The position numbers and the translations under genes were made by a program. From Cladocopium goreaui (Eukaryota > Sar > Dinophyceae > Suessiales > Symbiodiniaceae), in the NCBI GenBank assembly GCA_947184155.2, contig CAMXCT020000507.1, positions 62,001 to 126,000 on the forward strand: a stretch of 64,000 nt of DNA. The letters run 5' to 3'. Numbering within the stretch: the first letter of the stretch is position 1; each line of letters opens with the position of its first letter. Below are positions 12,357 through 26,508 of this stretch, piece after piece. A model generated the notes under the pieces. The model was not told the DNA's origin, did no database searches, and saw only the letters and a program-made list of their open reading frames with translations.

Positions 12357-13084
12357 GACTGAACGTGATCAGCTGAATAGCGCGCCTGTAGAGATTTGAG
12401 TCGGCTGGCAATTTGGCTGTAAATATCCCAAGTGCCACTTGCGCCAGCAGCACAAACGGTAACGGCAACAACGCTCACTCTGCATGGTGTCTTTGCACGA
12501 CACGCCTTCGGTAGAGCTGCACGACAACTCCTGGGCAGGATTGTCATCATTTCGTTTGCAGCAGCCTGGCGTTGGAGCGCTGCAACATTTCTTTGTGATA
12601 CATCCGTCTTTCTATGTCTTTCTGACTCCAAGGGTCGGCAGCATTACCCAGTTGCAGCAAACCAGTTGCGCATCAGAGACCCTTAAAGGACGGAATGGGC
12701 AAATCAACCCATGATGGGCAGCTGCTGCCTCTGACAGGGGGCAAAGCTCGGCCAAGGTCTGACCCACAGAACCAGGTATCTTCCAAGCCGTGACGGACAG
12801 CCCATGCGATCACATATTCTAAACATTCCGAATTTCTTGAGAAGCTTTAGCAGCAAAATTGGGTTGACGTGGATTCGATTGCAAACTTGAAAGCATGAGC
12901 ACAACTACGAGTAGGAGGCAGTCTACGTAGGGCCAAACATCCACAAACAAGAATTGCGTAACCTCTGGGAAAAGTATAACGAGGAATGCATGCGAACAAG
13001 CCTGCCAGCATTGCCTTTCCTGAAGCCTGCCAGCATTCCTTTCCTGCCTCTGTTAGGCTTGAATGCGCAAACACAGCATGGAGA
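12357..13084. other. Single-copy spacer between duplication copies, no gene seen
   Basis: About 730 bp not repeated elsewhere in the window. Open frames on both strands overlap between 12,430 and 12,710 with no splice pattern or family likeness that I can defend. Confidence 0.5.
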
Positions 13085-15140
13085 AGAGACACGTCCTCCC
13101 AGCTTTGCAGGGATTTAAGCCAAGCTGATTGCATCTGAAGAACCGATGAGGCTCGGAGGCTAGGTTTCAAGCATGCAGAGATACTGCGTTTGAGGCAAAC
13201 AGGTTGCCAACTGCCTCCGCCCATGAGTTTGCATGTTACATGTCTCACAGGTTCCTGATATTTGACGCCAATGATTGGATAGAGAATTGCATGACTCGTG
13301 AGTTGTCCGGAACTGGAATGTCCATGGCCGAGGGCACCTTTTCAGCGTGTGGGATTTGCCAAAAACCGTTCCAATTCAAAGAAGCAGCTGCCATCAACAG
13401 GGACGTCTCACAGGACAATTGAAGATGGTGCAACATGCTCATTTGGTGTACCATGTACCATGATGTACTCGCTAAACTTCTGTCCAAGGAATCGTGGGGC
13501 GTTAGGGAATCAAATGGTGCTGGGTCGGCCAATGGGCCAACAATCTCCAAACATTGCAAACATGTGCGTATTTCTCAAGACTTCTTGGTTTCTGTCGGTC
13601 TTGCTAAATGGGGTCTTACACGGCTTGGCAGCCCCTCAATTTGATACCCTCAAGATCAAACAAACCCCCTTGTCCGACATTTTAGAACCCCGGATCTGGG
13701 GTCTAAAATCGTTTTCCCTTAAAAAACCCAAGGTTTCCCAATTTGTGAACGGAGACCATTCTAAAACCCCAAAGTGTACGGAGGGATAAGAGACACGTCC
13801 TCCCAGCTTTGCAGGGATTTAAGCCAAGCTGATTGCATCTGAATAACTGATGAGGCTCGGAGGCTAGGTTTCAAGCATGCAGAGATACTGCGTTTGAGGC
13901 AAACAGGTTGCCAACTGCCTCCGCCCATGAGTTTGCATGTTACATGTCTCACAGGTTCCTGATATTTGACGCCAATGATTGGATAGAGAACTGCATGACT
14001 CGTGAGTTGTCCGGAACTGGAATGTCCATGGCCGAGGGCACCTTTTCAGCGTGTGGGATGTGCCAAAAACCATTCCAATTCAAAGAAGCAGCTGCCATCA
14101 ACAGGGACGTCTCACAGGAAAATTGAAGATGGTGCAACATGTGCAGCTGCAAAGGCCTCAGCCAAATCCCTGAACATTTGCGTTGGTTTGCCTGTTCGGA
14201 AGGACCAGTCAAATAGTCAGCGTTGAGCCGGGCGGCTGTGACTTGACAAGGCCGCAGGCAACCGCTTTCATCCAAAGGTGACGGCGCGCCAAAATTATCC
14301 AATTTTCCGCAAGAAATGTGCTCGGCGACAGCTCAAGGCTGGATTCTTTTCACACCCTTTCACCAAGATTTTTGACGTGGCGCATTTTTCTCTGCCATAT
14401 ATTTATATATTTGTCCCAATCATTTCAGCTGCTCATTTGGTGTAGCATGAAGTACTCGTTGAACTTCTGTCCAAGGAATCGTGGGGCGTTAGGGAATCAA
14501 ATGATGCTGGGTCGGCCAATGGGCCAACAATCTCCAAACATTGCAAACATGTGCGTATTTCTCAAGACTTCTTGGTTTCTGTCGGTCTTGCTAAATGGGG
14601 TCTTACACGGCTTGGCAGCCCCTCAATTTGCGTGTTTTCGGGAAGCAATCTAGCACTGAGCCTCGGAGGCTAGCTTTCAAGCTGCAAAGGCCTTAGCATG
14701 TTGCAGTTGATGTTACCAGCACGATCCTACGAGTAGGTGCAGACAAAGCCTGGCACCTCGCTCCTATCGCATCTCTAAATCGAAGACACGTGGCTTGGGC
14801 CACCTCCAAAATTCAAAGGATTCCCTTATACCAAAGGTGGACATGCTGGTACCATGGTGTACTTGCTGAACTTCTGTCCACGGAATCGGGGGGCGCAAGG
14901 CTTTAGGCAAGGCCAATGGGCCTGACAATCTCCAAACATTGCAAACGTGTGCGTGCTTCTTGTGGCCAATGTCACTAGGAGCCAACAGCCATACCCAAGC
15001 TACCGGAAACAGAAGAGCCAAACAATTATTTCTCAAGACTTCTTGGTTTCTGTCGGTCTTGCTAAATGGGGTCTTACACGGCTTGGCAGCTCCTCAATTT
15101 GCGTGTTTTCCGGGAGCAATCTAGCACTGAGCCTGCAGTG
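13085..15140. repeat. Nested sub-repeat mosaic left of copy B
   Basis: Mosaic of the same 0.35-0.5 kb blocks as at 1-2,300, but in a different number and order: the GAGACACGTCC block occurs at 13,085 and again at about 13,790, separated by the TGGTGTACC block. This points to unequal exchange between blocks after or during the large duplication. No credible coding exon was found. Confidence 0.85.
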
Positions 15141-18100
15141 CTAACTGATTCTTTTGCATCACTCTAGTACCACGTTCATTGCACCTTGTCCCACGAGCCT
15201 TTAGTGCCACATTCATTCTATCACAGACATTGATCCGAGACAAGGCTAGCAACAAACCATGATGATGGCAACGCAATTTTTGGAGGGATGCCACCCCTAC
15301 ACATGTGCTGCTTCAGTCTGACATGCGCTTGGTTCCTCCGGAGCTAAGCGCAAGTATTTAATTTTCATCTGTTTGCCAATGATATGGAATGACGAGGAAT
15401 GTTGATCATTGAGAAAAAATAATGCAAACATGGAATTTTAAAAATCACATTTCAGTACGACTCCCCCCCTCAAATTTCATTTTTAAGAGGGTAGGGATCA
15501 AACCATGGGCCTTCTAGAGACCTCTTGTGACGCAGAAGCCAAAACTTGCAGGCTGTCTCGCAGACCCTGAACGTGGTACGTTTGCAGGGACTGCGCATGT
15601 AGGACAGCTTCAACAGAGCTGAAAGATTTCGATAAGGTGCATGTTGCAGGACTGCCTCTTAAAGCACCTATGAACTATGAACAATGTGGTCTGAGGTGGC
15701 GCAAATGTGTGCGGCAACAACTTTCTAAGAACTGAGGACCAACCAGGGCTGAACTCCTTCAGCTCGTTCTGATTGAGTCATTTTTGTCTATCATTGTTCC
15801 AATTTTTGCTGTCAGCTTCCAGGACTAAGTACAGCGTACTGCAAGTAGTTTTGCGCCCGAACACATATCCTAAATGAATAGGTTTCAATGTGCTAGTTCA
15901 GGCGTAACAGGGTTTTAAATTTACTATTAGGGTTCCCCCGTAATAATAAAAACCGCCTTTCCATCAACTAAATGAACTAATAGGGCTCTTGAAGCAAGAG
16001 ATGCTTGAATATTGCCGATACTTTTGGAAGGCTATCACCTGCACCTCAGTTAGATTGGTTTGAACGCAGTGCATTTGGCCTCTGTGCGTCACTTCTATGG
16101 CTTCGGCAAACAGTGCCAGGCCCGGGGTGACCAGGCAACATAGCCCGGGACACAACCCGCATCTAGCACCCATACCTCGGCTACTGCAAATCAGAACCGC
16201 AAATCTCTGACCCCGTAAATATCGTAAATTGATCTTTCTGCAAAGTGGGATCTGAATTCAATGGCCAAAATCTGGATGGAAGCAGTCTTCCTGGAAAAAA
16301 GACTACCCATTCAAATGGGGTGACAAACCTGCTGCTCTTACCTACTAGTAGGTGGAAAATATGTGACTTGGACTCTTTTTGATCAAAAACAGGCCTGCAA
16401 CAATTTCAATTGCATTTTATGACATGCAACAGTTCATCAACACCCCGTGCGTGCGGAAGCTGATATCATTGCCAGGTGTTACGCCCCAACAAATAGCGGG
16501 AAATCTGACAAGGTTGCACACTCAGTCGTAGAGAGCCTGCGAGGGGCCCAAACAAATGCCCAAATGCTCAGAGTCAACGGTTTGCAGCACGTTCCAGATC
16601 CCTGGCGACCCAGTTCGGAAGATTTCGGAAGCCTGAATCTGAAAACCACGCAACTTGTGCTGCGCGGGCGCGCCGGGCGCGCGGACCCTTTTGAACCCCC
16701 TGAATCGCCTGAATCCCTTGTTACTACACATCGCTGGCCAAAACATTGAAGAAAAGTTGCCAATGGGGATGCCTGAAGGCTAACTTGCAGTATCTGCACA
16801 ACCATTCAGAAACGAAATTGGTTTCATGGAGAAATATCTCTAAACATTGCTGCCGTGGGAGTTGCTAGAACTGCGTGCGGAATGATGTAAACAAATCATG
16901 CGTAGTGATACGAGGCCAAAGTTCTGAGATGTTTAGTTTAGCAGCTTCAAGGCATTCGAAAATACACTCAAATCAGCATACTACTGTCCCGATCACTTCG
17001 ACACGGCTGTCCACAGCAGTCTGTCTGAACAAGATCCGCGAGATCGAGGCGGGAGAGGTCGGACCCTTTCATCTGAAACCTGGTGGAACTCCAGCTGAAG
17101 GAAGGTAAAATTGCGCGGGCAAGGGATATCTGACAGCTGCTGTTTTTCGAATATAGGTAGCCACAAAATGGACGAAAGATGCGAAGCAAAAGCGTCGCGG
17201 CTTCAAGAGAGAAGCTCTAGTGCCCAGTACAGCACAATCGTTTGGGAGAGAAGGGCTTACAAACGCTGGCTGTTCGGGCCACCTCTTTGGTTTTTTGCCT
17301 TGACATTGCTGAACATTCGAAGTCGATCTCCGTTCGACCGTCTTTTTCCTAGGAAACTTTTGACAATGAGATGAGCAAGTCTCTTTGGAGATATTGTCTG
17401 CCTTGGAAGCCTTGGTTTCTCCACAACGCATATGCGACACACTGAGCATGCTAAGGGCTGCATCAACAAGGTTTCTCTTTGGAGGAAATGCTAATGGCAA
17501 GGAAAACACATAATTGGGTTTCAACAGGCTAGCATGTTGGTTGTGCTTGAATCAGGTTACATTAAACACACGGATGCCCAAGTGGCTCGTCACACCTGAA
17601 CTGCTACCAGTCCAATCTGATCGCAAAAAAACTCATCAGGTTCCATCACCTCCATTGGTGTCAAAACGTGTCACACGGCCAAAACTAATGCTGAAAGCCA
17701 AAAATTCCAGGTCCATCACGGTGCTCGAAACACGAATGATCCAAATGCCCCCGGGTCTTGCTTCTTGAAAATCTACTTCGCAGAAAACATATTGGAAACG
17801 CGACAACCAATGATGACAATCAAATGACATATGTCAGTAGCATTGCGGCCATAAGGGACAACGAATGATATCGTTCGAAACATGTAACATGAAAGACGTA
17901 CGAATTCCTCCGTTGCAAAGCCGCCACAAGAAGGGAGACAAATGGAGAGCCAAGTGGGGAGACTTGTCGGAAAGAAAACTGACCCAGGGCGGTCATGGGA
18001 GTGGAGAGGGTGATAGGAAAGACGAGAAAACCTTCGTCCCAAAGTAGCCACAAGAAGGAAAGCAAAATACACAGCGCAGTGATGAGACAGACAAATGGTG

Positions 18101-18414
18101 AGATACAATTCCCTTTCCTGGGGCCAGTGTGAAGTACCAAGACCAGTGGAGACAACACAAATGGAGAAGTACAGACAGCGTAGAAACACATTGGGGACAA
18201 TTTTGGGACCAAGGCAGCCAGTCCGAAGTGGGCGCCCCAGGCAACCACAAGAAGGAAGAATGGAGAGAAAAGTAGGGACGCAAGCAAGTGACAAATGGGA
18301 GACGATGCAAATCCTCCGCTTCAATTCCGTTTGGAGACGACGCAAAAGTTGGGCTCTCTGCAAGGGGAATTATTGAATAAGATGCCTAACTGCATACAAA
18401 CTGTTTGGAGAAGC

Positions 18415-18716
18415 ACCCCACACTTCGCACTCCGCACTTCACACTCCACTCCACGCTTCACACTCCACCCACATCACACTTCACACTCTCCACTCCACAC
18501 TCCCACTCCACACTTCACACTCTCCACTCCACACTTCACACTCCTCACTCCACAATGCACACTCTCCACTTCACACTCCACACTTCAAACTCCACACTTC
18601 ACACTTCGCAATCACTGCGCAATCACACCCCAGACTCCACACTTCACAATCTCCACTCCACACTCCGCACTTGCACTCGCCACTCCACGCTTCACACTCT
18701 CCACTTCACACTCCAC
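18415..18716. repeat. CACACTCCACACTTCACACT minisatellite (B)
   Basis: Copy B partner of the array at 5,618-6,027, shortened by about 100 bp and rearranged internally, as expected for slippage in tandem repeats. Confidence 0.9.
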
Positions 18717-18874
18717 ACCCTAAAGAAACCCCAAATGAAACCCTAAAGAAACCTTAAAGAAACCCTAACTAAAGAAACCTGAAAGACACCCTAAATAAAC
18801 TCTGAAGAAACCTAAATGAAACCCTAACCCTAAAGAAACCCTAAATGAAACCTTCAAGAAACCCTTAAGACACC
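18717..18874. repeat. Telomere-like CCCTAAA-related array (B)
   Basis: Copy B partner of the array at 6,028-6,182, nearly identical in unit order. Its presence in both copies shows it existed before the duplication. Confidence 0.75.
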
Positions 18875-18955
18875 CTATTTCAATTACCTAACGTTCATTG
18901 ATATATTGTTCTCGTTTATTGAAAATACCCGCGAAATCAGAAATCCGCATATCCT

Positions 18956-19057
18956 TACCATCTGGTTGTTTAACATAGCCATGGAAAATCACCATGCTAT
19001 TACCATCTATTTCTATGGGCCATCTATACCATGGCTATGTTAAATAACCAGATGGTA
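18956..19057. repeat. TACC(C/A)TCTGGTTA-type inverted-repeat element (B)
   Basis: Copy B counterpart of 6,265-6,390, with ends TACCATCTGGTT and AACCAGATGGTA that are perfectly inverse over 12 bp. The interior is about 25 bp shorter than in copy A. Confidence 0.8.
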
Positions 19058-19904
19058 GAATATCCGGACCAATCCAAATGGACCATCTCCATGAAATCTG
19101 CATTTTTCTTCATCCAATCGAGGCTGTGCAAATCAATGCCGAATCATCCCTTCATGGCCATCGGCTTCAACACGTCCAGGTCCTGTCCACTGAAAAATCC
19201 CCAATAGCTGGATGGTTTAATGGAAAAGACCGATGAACATGATGAACATTTGGATTTCTCGTGACTTTGAAAACCTCGATTAAAATTTATTTAAGTTGCC
19301 CTCTGGTCATTTCACATGGCCATGGAAAATGACCCAAAGTATAGATGAGCAACAAAAGTCCACGGCCACTTTCCATGGCCGCAGGATATTACCATAGCCA
19401 GCTGCTCCGTGCGCTCCGGGCCTTTTCATGGAGCTGGTAAATCTTCTTGGCCACCAACCTATACCAGGTTGCTGCACAAGAACTTTGGTGATTAGGGCTT
19501 TGGACCTCACAAAACATCATCAAAGGATATGTTCCATGGATTGAAATGCTAAGACCTCTTTGAGAGGTGGCTTGAACATGACATTTTAGGGATTCCGCAT
19601 TCTGAAGATTGGATGTCAATCCTACAACCTTCGTATCGGATCGCATTTGAATGTTCTTTGCTATCCATGTTGCCATGTTGCAAAGGTGAGCAATGCATAA
19701 CTATTGCCATACCCTCAAATAACTGGGCTCAAAGCTTAGATGTGGCAGTCAGGCAGCCATTATCGGCAGTCCTGCGGCAAACAAACTCGAGTTGAGGCCG
19801 GAAAAGCATTCCAAGACAACATTTAATACCATTTTCATCTGGTCATCTCTATTGTTCTAAGTAGCTCATGAAACATTTTTGACACGCAACAGCCGAACAG
19901 CCCC

Positions 19905-22900
19905 CCAGCAGCAGCCGAACTTCGCGGGTCCAGGGCTCCAACACAGGCATCACTGCAATCGCTTGCATCAAGGCCGGAAGCTTATGTGCCTGGTCGCTGG
20001 GAGACTCCTTGTGATCCCATGGAATGCGCATGGTGGAAACCACATATATTTCGCTTATTACATATAATTATGGGTTACATATCATAATGAATAATGACAT
20101 ATTATATGATCAGCTCATTATGTTTACCACTGGGACTGGGATATTATGGCTTTTGATTATCCCACCATTATTGGTACATGCCATAATATGGTATATGTAT
20201 ATATTAATATATATATGATGGGGATCCTGAAATTGGACAGTACCATTCCCCTTTCCCATGGAGGTATCACATCCCACTCTTGCCTTCGCCACTGCATCCA
20301 GAGCAGTCTTAACAGCTGCCATGACCTGTGATTTGCTTTTGGAAGCACCAAAAAATAAGACATATTCCCTATATTTCCTATAGATTCCTCAAGTAGTGAA
20401 AACAAACATCAGCAACTAAATCTAAGAACATGGGCAAAACATCAGAATCGCATTTTTCAGAAATTGACCATAACACATACCCCGGATTACGACACGTTCA
20501 TGGTTTGACAAGAGAAGTGATGATGGCGAGCTGTCCACGGCAGTGGTTTGTCAATGGGGGAGACCCCTTTTCATCAATTTTCATACAGAACATACAGATA
20601 ATCTTCATAATCTATTGGAATTGGGTATATATATATATGAAAATATCCTATTCTCAGACAAACCATAACAAATTCTTGAACCTAGCCCTGGCCTTGGGGT
20701 CTTTGCAAAGAGCATCATCATCTTTCCCGGTGACCTCAAAAAGTCAGCCATCAGCAACTCGAAGTCATCGAGCCATGCTGGGTTCACCAACGCCATTCGC
20801 AGCAGCCAAAGCTAAGAGCTCCTTCTTCTTGCCTTGGGGCTTCGATAGTGATGTGGATGACATCTGACATAAGATAGATACTAATGACTCATATGACTAT
20901 TCAATTAATTAAAGGGGTTATATCATGTTATATCACAACTGATGGAGAGCTTATCGCCATCATGTTATATCCATTTGTAACCTCAACCGCCAAGAAGCTT
21001 TGCTCCCTTGCAGACCCTTTATTGCACCCTGACAGCAACGATGCGCAGCCAAGTTGCACTGAGCAAGCAGGACGGGCCGATCGATTTCATGGCTTGCAAA
21101 AGAGCACACACCTGCGAAGGAGGTGTCTTTAAAAAGCACAACAAAACCAGGCATCTGGAGCTGCTCCGGACAACTGGGCAACTGGTGAAAACATCATTTT
21201 TCTTGGATCAACGCAAGAAATCGGTCTAGGTCTCATGAATTTTGGGAAGATCGGCGCTGATCGGCGCTGATCGGCGCTGATCGGCGCTGATCGGCCATGC
21301 TTTCAAGCAGGATCTATAGAATCTATGATCACCCTGACCTCCAGCATCCGCGTTGATGAGTTCATGATTGTTGTAGGTCACATTGATCAGCTCCAAGGCA
21401 ACGTATTCGCCACCTTTCAGCTTCACCTGGAAACACGGAAAGCCACGGAAAGCGAATCGAGGGGTAGTGAAGATTCCAAAGTTACTGTTATGGCTATATT
21501 ATAGTACAACTATGGGATAGAATCTATCCATTAGCAAAATTTTTCCCTTAGCAAAATTTTCCCTTTAGCAAAATTTTTCCTTAAGCAAAATTTCCCCTTA
21601 GCATTTTTTTCCTTTAGCAAAATTTGTCCTTAAGCAATTTGTTTCCCTTAGCAAAATTTTCCCTTTAGCAAAATTTTTCCTTAAGCAACAAAAAATCCCT
21701 TAGCATTTTTTTAAACAACATTTGTCCTTAAGCAAAAATTTCCCCTTAGCATTTTTTTTCCTTTAGCAAAATTTGTCCTTAAGGGAAAAAATTTCCAGGT
21801 TAGCAAAATTTTTCCCTTAGGAAAATTTTCCCTTTAGCAAAATCTTCCCTTTAGCAAAATTTGTCCTTAAGCAATGTTTTTCCTTAAGCAAAATTTTCCC
21901 TTAGCAATTTTTTTCCTTTAGCAAAATTTGTCGTTAAGCAATTTTTTCCCTTAGCAAAATTTTCCCTTTAGCAAAATTTTTCCTTGGCAAAATTTGTCCC
22001 TTAGCAAAATTTGTCCCTTAGCAAACTCGTCCCTGCACTGCTGCCTTTCCCTTTGCCCAAAAGGGATTTTATCCAACAAAATCTCTGCAAGCTCCAATTT
22101 GGATTGAGAAGATTGGGCCTCTCAAATTGTTTGTGGTTTTGGTCCCTGGGTTGTTATGCAATTTTGGCTGGGAAGTTACAATTAAAATCCATTATTCCAC
22201 TGTTAGTGGCGGGGGGTCACTCCAAGTTAAACCCTTTGTTTTAATTACATCATTATCATTGTTAGAATAGAAGGAATAAGTTTTTGCTCCATGTTCTTCT
22301 TGCTTGCTGCTGGTAATTTGAATATTTGTTTGCATGAGGTCAGGTATTTGCTTTTGCAACCAAATACAGATTAAGATTTGAAATTGTGCTTCTTACATGT
22401 TCCTTTTGCCTTTGCTTTTGTATTGTTTTTTTTTTTTTTGCATTTTTTTTACATTTTTTCTGTTTTTTTTTTGCTTTTGGATTTGTTTTTTTTTGGGGGG
22501 GTTGCTTTTTTTGTTTTACATTTTTTCACATTTTTCACAAATAAATTGATTTTCAAGTTTATAGGATTCTGCCTAAGTGGTTAACATAAGGATAGATATA
22601 TAGAATCTTATAGAATTATATAGATATATTGGATAAATATATGGTATATAGTTGGCAGCGGCTGAGACTGCAACAAGATTCTTCTTGCGATCGATGATCT
22701 TGACTTTTCCTCCAAGAGTGAACAACATGTCACTGATTCGCTGCACGGCAATTGGGTGTAGAAGAAAAAATGGGGTGAATGGTGATACCCCACAAGGACA
22801 ACTTTTCGTATACGGAAATCAACATAAAGTATATGACGTACCCCATAGGATCCATGTATGCTATATTAATGCTAACATAAAGGGGGTATATTGATGGGAT

Positions 22901-24067
22901 CCATGTTACCATTAATATAGCATACATGGATCCTATGGGTACTATGACACAGCATCTTTATTATCAAACTTCGGGGTCTAGAACCACACCTTCGGGCGTG
23001 ATCAGCCCGATGTCTCCAGAGTGGAACCTCAACACCGCGGCCCGTTACGGCCCGTTGAAACAGCGAAAGGGCTCAACGTCCAAGGCCCTGTGCCAGCCGT
23101 CGTTGTCGAAGTCTGCTGCCTCGTTGGATCTATAGGAAAAAAACATGATGCAAAAACACACATCATTAAAAAATAAAATTAAAACATACATAAAAAACAC
23201 AACATTTGATCAACATTTGAAACACACATCAGAAAAATTGGCAAAACAAAACCATCTTTTCTTCAGCTCTCATCGCCAAGCTGCTGTCTGCTCTGGCAGC
23301 TTGTAATAGCCAGAACCGATGGAATTACCTGACCGCAGGGAGTTTTACCAAGTACTATCCACAGCACTCTCCAAAGTTGTTCAGTGTTCCTTTTCCTTCT
23401 TCATGTTGCAAGCAAGCCCTCTTCAACCATTTTTTTCTGAGTTATCTGTCTGTGTTCTTTCTTTGTCTCGCTGCTTCCTCCAACTTCCAATTCTGGTGCC
23501 GCCTCTCATCCAAATTTCTCCCCGACCGCAGCAGGCGGAGCCATCTGAATGCACCTACCAAGAAGCTTCATCAGCTACCGGGATTTTGCTGAATCCCACA
23601 GCGATGAACTACCCATCAATAGCACATTTTGGTGCACGACCATCCAAGCATCATCCGAGCGATTTAAGCAGTGCTCAAAACCTATCATTGGTTGGTTTAT
23701 AGGGATTCCCAGGTCATGAATTAATTATTGATGATGATGGTGATGATGGTGATGATGATGATGGTGATGATGATGATGATGATAATGATGATGATGACGA
23801 TGATGACGATGATGATGATGATGATAATGATGATGATGACGATGACGATGATGACGATGATGATGATGACGATGATGATGATGATGATGGTGATGATGAC
23901 GGATGACGATGATGATGATGATGATGGTGATGATGGTGATGGTGATGATGATGATGACGATGACGATGATGACGATGACGATGATGATGATGATGATGGC
24001 GATGATGATGATGATGGTGATGATGATGATGACGATGATGATGATGATGACGATGATGACGATGACG

Positions 24068-24099
<32 letters not shown>

Positions 24100-24230
24100 G
24101 ATGAGGATCGTGGTGATGATGATGATGATGACGATGACGATGATGACGATGATGATGATGATGACGATGATGATGATGATGGTGATGATGATGATGATGG
24201 TGATGATGATGGTGACGATGATGACAATGA

Positions 24231-24261
<31 letters not shown>

Positions 24262-24405
24262 GATGATGATGACGATGATGACGATGATGATGATGACGAT
24301 GATGATGATGGTGATGATGATGATGATGACGGATGACGATGACGATGACGACGACGATGATGATGATGGTGATGATGGTGATGATGGTGATGATGGTGAT
24401 GACGA

Positions 24406-24474
<69 letters not shown>

Positions 24475-26476
24475 CGATGACGACGGATGACGATGATGAC
24501 GATGATGATGATGATGATCATGATGATGATGATGGTGATGATGGTGATGATGGGGATGATGACGATGATGATGATGATGATGTCAATCCCCAATTTCCTG
24601 TCGAATCCCCGGGGAAAAGAACGTTGGCCCAGGCCTTGTCTGTACAAAGGTAGGGCTTGCCATCGTTGTCGGTGATCTCTGGCCTGGTTTCTCCATGTGG
24701 GGATGGAGCCCCCAACGGCTATGAAAAACATAGGCAAAATATTGGCAAAATGGATCAACATGGTACAACATATTGATCAATGATATACTGGGTCAGGCAT
24801 CTGAAACATTCTGAAACTGCCGGAAATTGAGTCTGGCCTGGGATCTGATGGATCTGAGGTGCCCGTACTCTGAGTGAAGTGTCAGTTCGACGGAGGACAG
24901 GACGGATCCAACGAATCCAACGGATGGATCTGCCAGCGGCTTTTGAAGCCTGGCAGTCAGGCGCTTCTCAGGCGGTTCTCCCGCAGTCACCCGCTGCTGT
25001 TGGAAAACCACGATATGTTCACGGCAAAACAAGGCGGAGCGGACACAGCGCCACCGCAGGTCTCTGTAAGGCCTGATGGCTGCAGATGGGGGGCAGGCAG
25101 GATCTGCCTTGCCTCTTCCCACATGAAAGATAGTTCAAACATAGAGCAACATACAAATAGATCACTTGGAAACCCGGAAATTGGGGAGCTCAAATTTAAT
25201 GACAACGACTTGGCAGAACTTTTCTATGCCTTGGCTCGCATCCCTAAGCATCCAACCGTAACCTTGAATGAGCGGACAGCCAAAGGCTGTCCGCACCCAT
25301 TCCTGACGAGGAAACCAAACATGTTCTGGTTGGTGGTTTCAACCCCTCTGAAAAATATGAGTTCGTCAATTGAGATTATTCTTCACAATCTATGAAATTC
25401 CATGGTTCCAGTCACCACCAAGCAGTAACCAGTGTTTGGCTTGTGTGTTGGACTGAACGAACGTCCCCTCCGGTGTGTGTGTGTGTGTATTTTTTCCATG
25501 GCTTGCGTTCGAGAAATGCCTCAGCAGTTGGATGATTTTCCAACCTGAACATCAGGGGAGATAGCACCACCGCCAGATAATGTGAACTTCATACATCCAC
25601 CAAGCCTCAATAAGGCTGGGCTGTCCGGGTCACCGGGTAACAAGGGGGCACTGAGAGGAGAAAAAATGCATGTCTTTGCGTAGCAAACTTGGTGTTTCAA
25701 AAGCTTGGGGGACCTCAAAACCATGGGTTTCCCATGGTTTACCAATGAAAAAAAACAGTGTTGGATCGTATAACATGTTATCTCTGTAAGATTATCTCCC
25801 TATTTCCTTTCTAAATATCGTGATTGCTACTATCTCCCTATGTTCTTGTATGTTCTTACATGTTTGTATTGTCTAGCTTTCCGCAGTTCCCTATTTTCTT
25901 GTTACTTTCTCCTTCCTATTTCGTCCATTGGTGGAACTTCCGAAATGGGAAGCCAGGCTGCACCATTGGTCTCTGAGGTTTCTGAGATCTCAACATGGAC
26001 TTGAACTTCTTGAACACCTTGCCAAGCGGACTATTCAGCTCGCTGCAGCGCTTGAACCATTCGCCCTCTTCGAACACAAGGTGGTACTCCCCTAGTTATA
26101 AGTTAAGTGATATTAAATTATTAAGTGTATAAACCCATCTACAAGCAAGTCACAACAGAATCACCATGAACCCTAGCTAAACTAGTACCAACTTAGTTGT
26201 GGGCACTACCCTCTAAGGAGCCAAGAAATTCCATCACTTTCTTCACCTTCCTGAGCTCGCGACCAACAGGTCGAACAGCGGTGTGTAGCGGTTCTGCCGC
26301 ACCGCGGATTTCTTGATCCGCATCGCCAGCTTGAAGAGAAATGCCACCCTTGGAGCTTGATGCCCATCACCATCATCAGCATCATCCTACTGATAGATAG
26401 TTATAGCAAACCATACCAACAATAATTCAACAATAATTCATCATCGGATCATCATCATCATCATCATCATCATCGG

Positions 26477-26508
<32 letters not shown>

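Noticed and set aside
23721-24761. 346-codon open frame on the minus strand rich in Ser, His and Ile, and Asp/Met-rich frames on the plus strand
   Set aside because: Pure products of the GAT repeat; copy A has almost none of it, and it lies between two synthetase exons.
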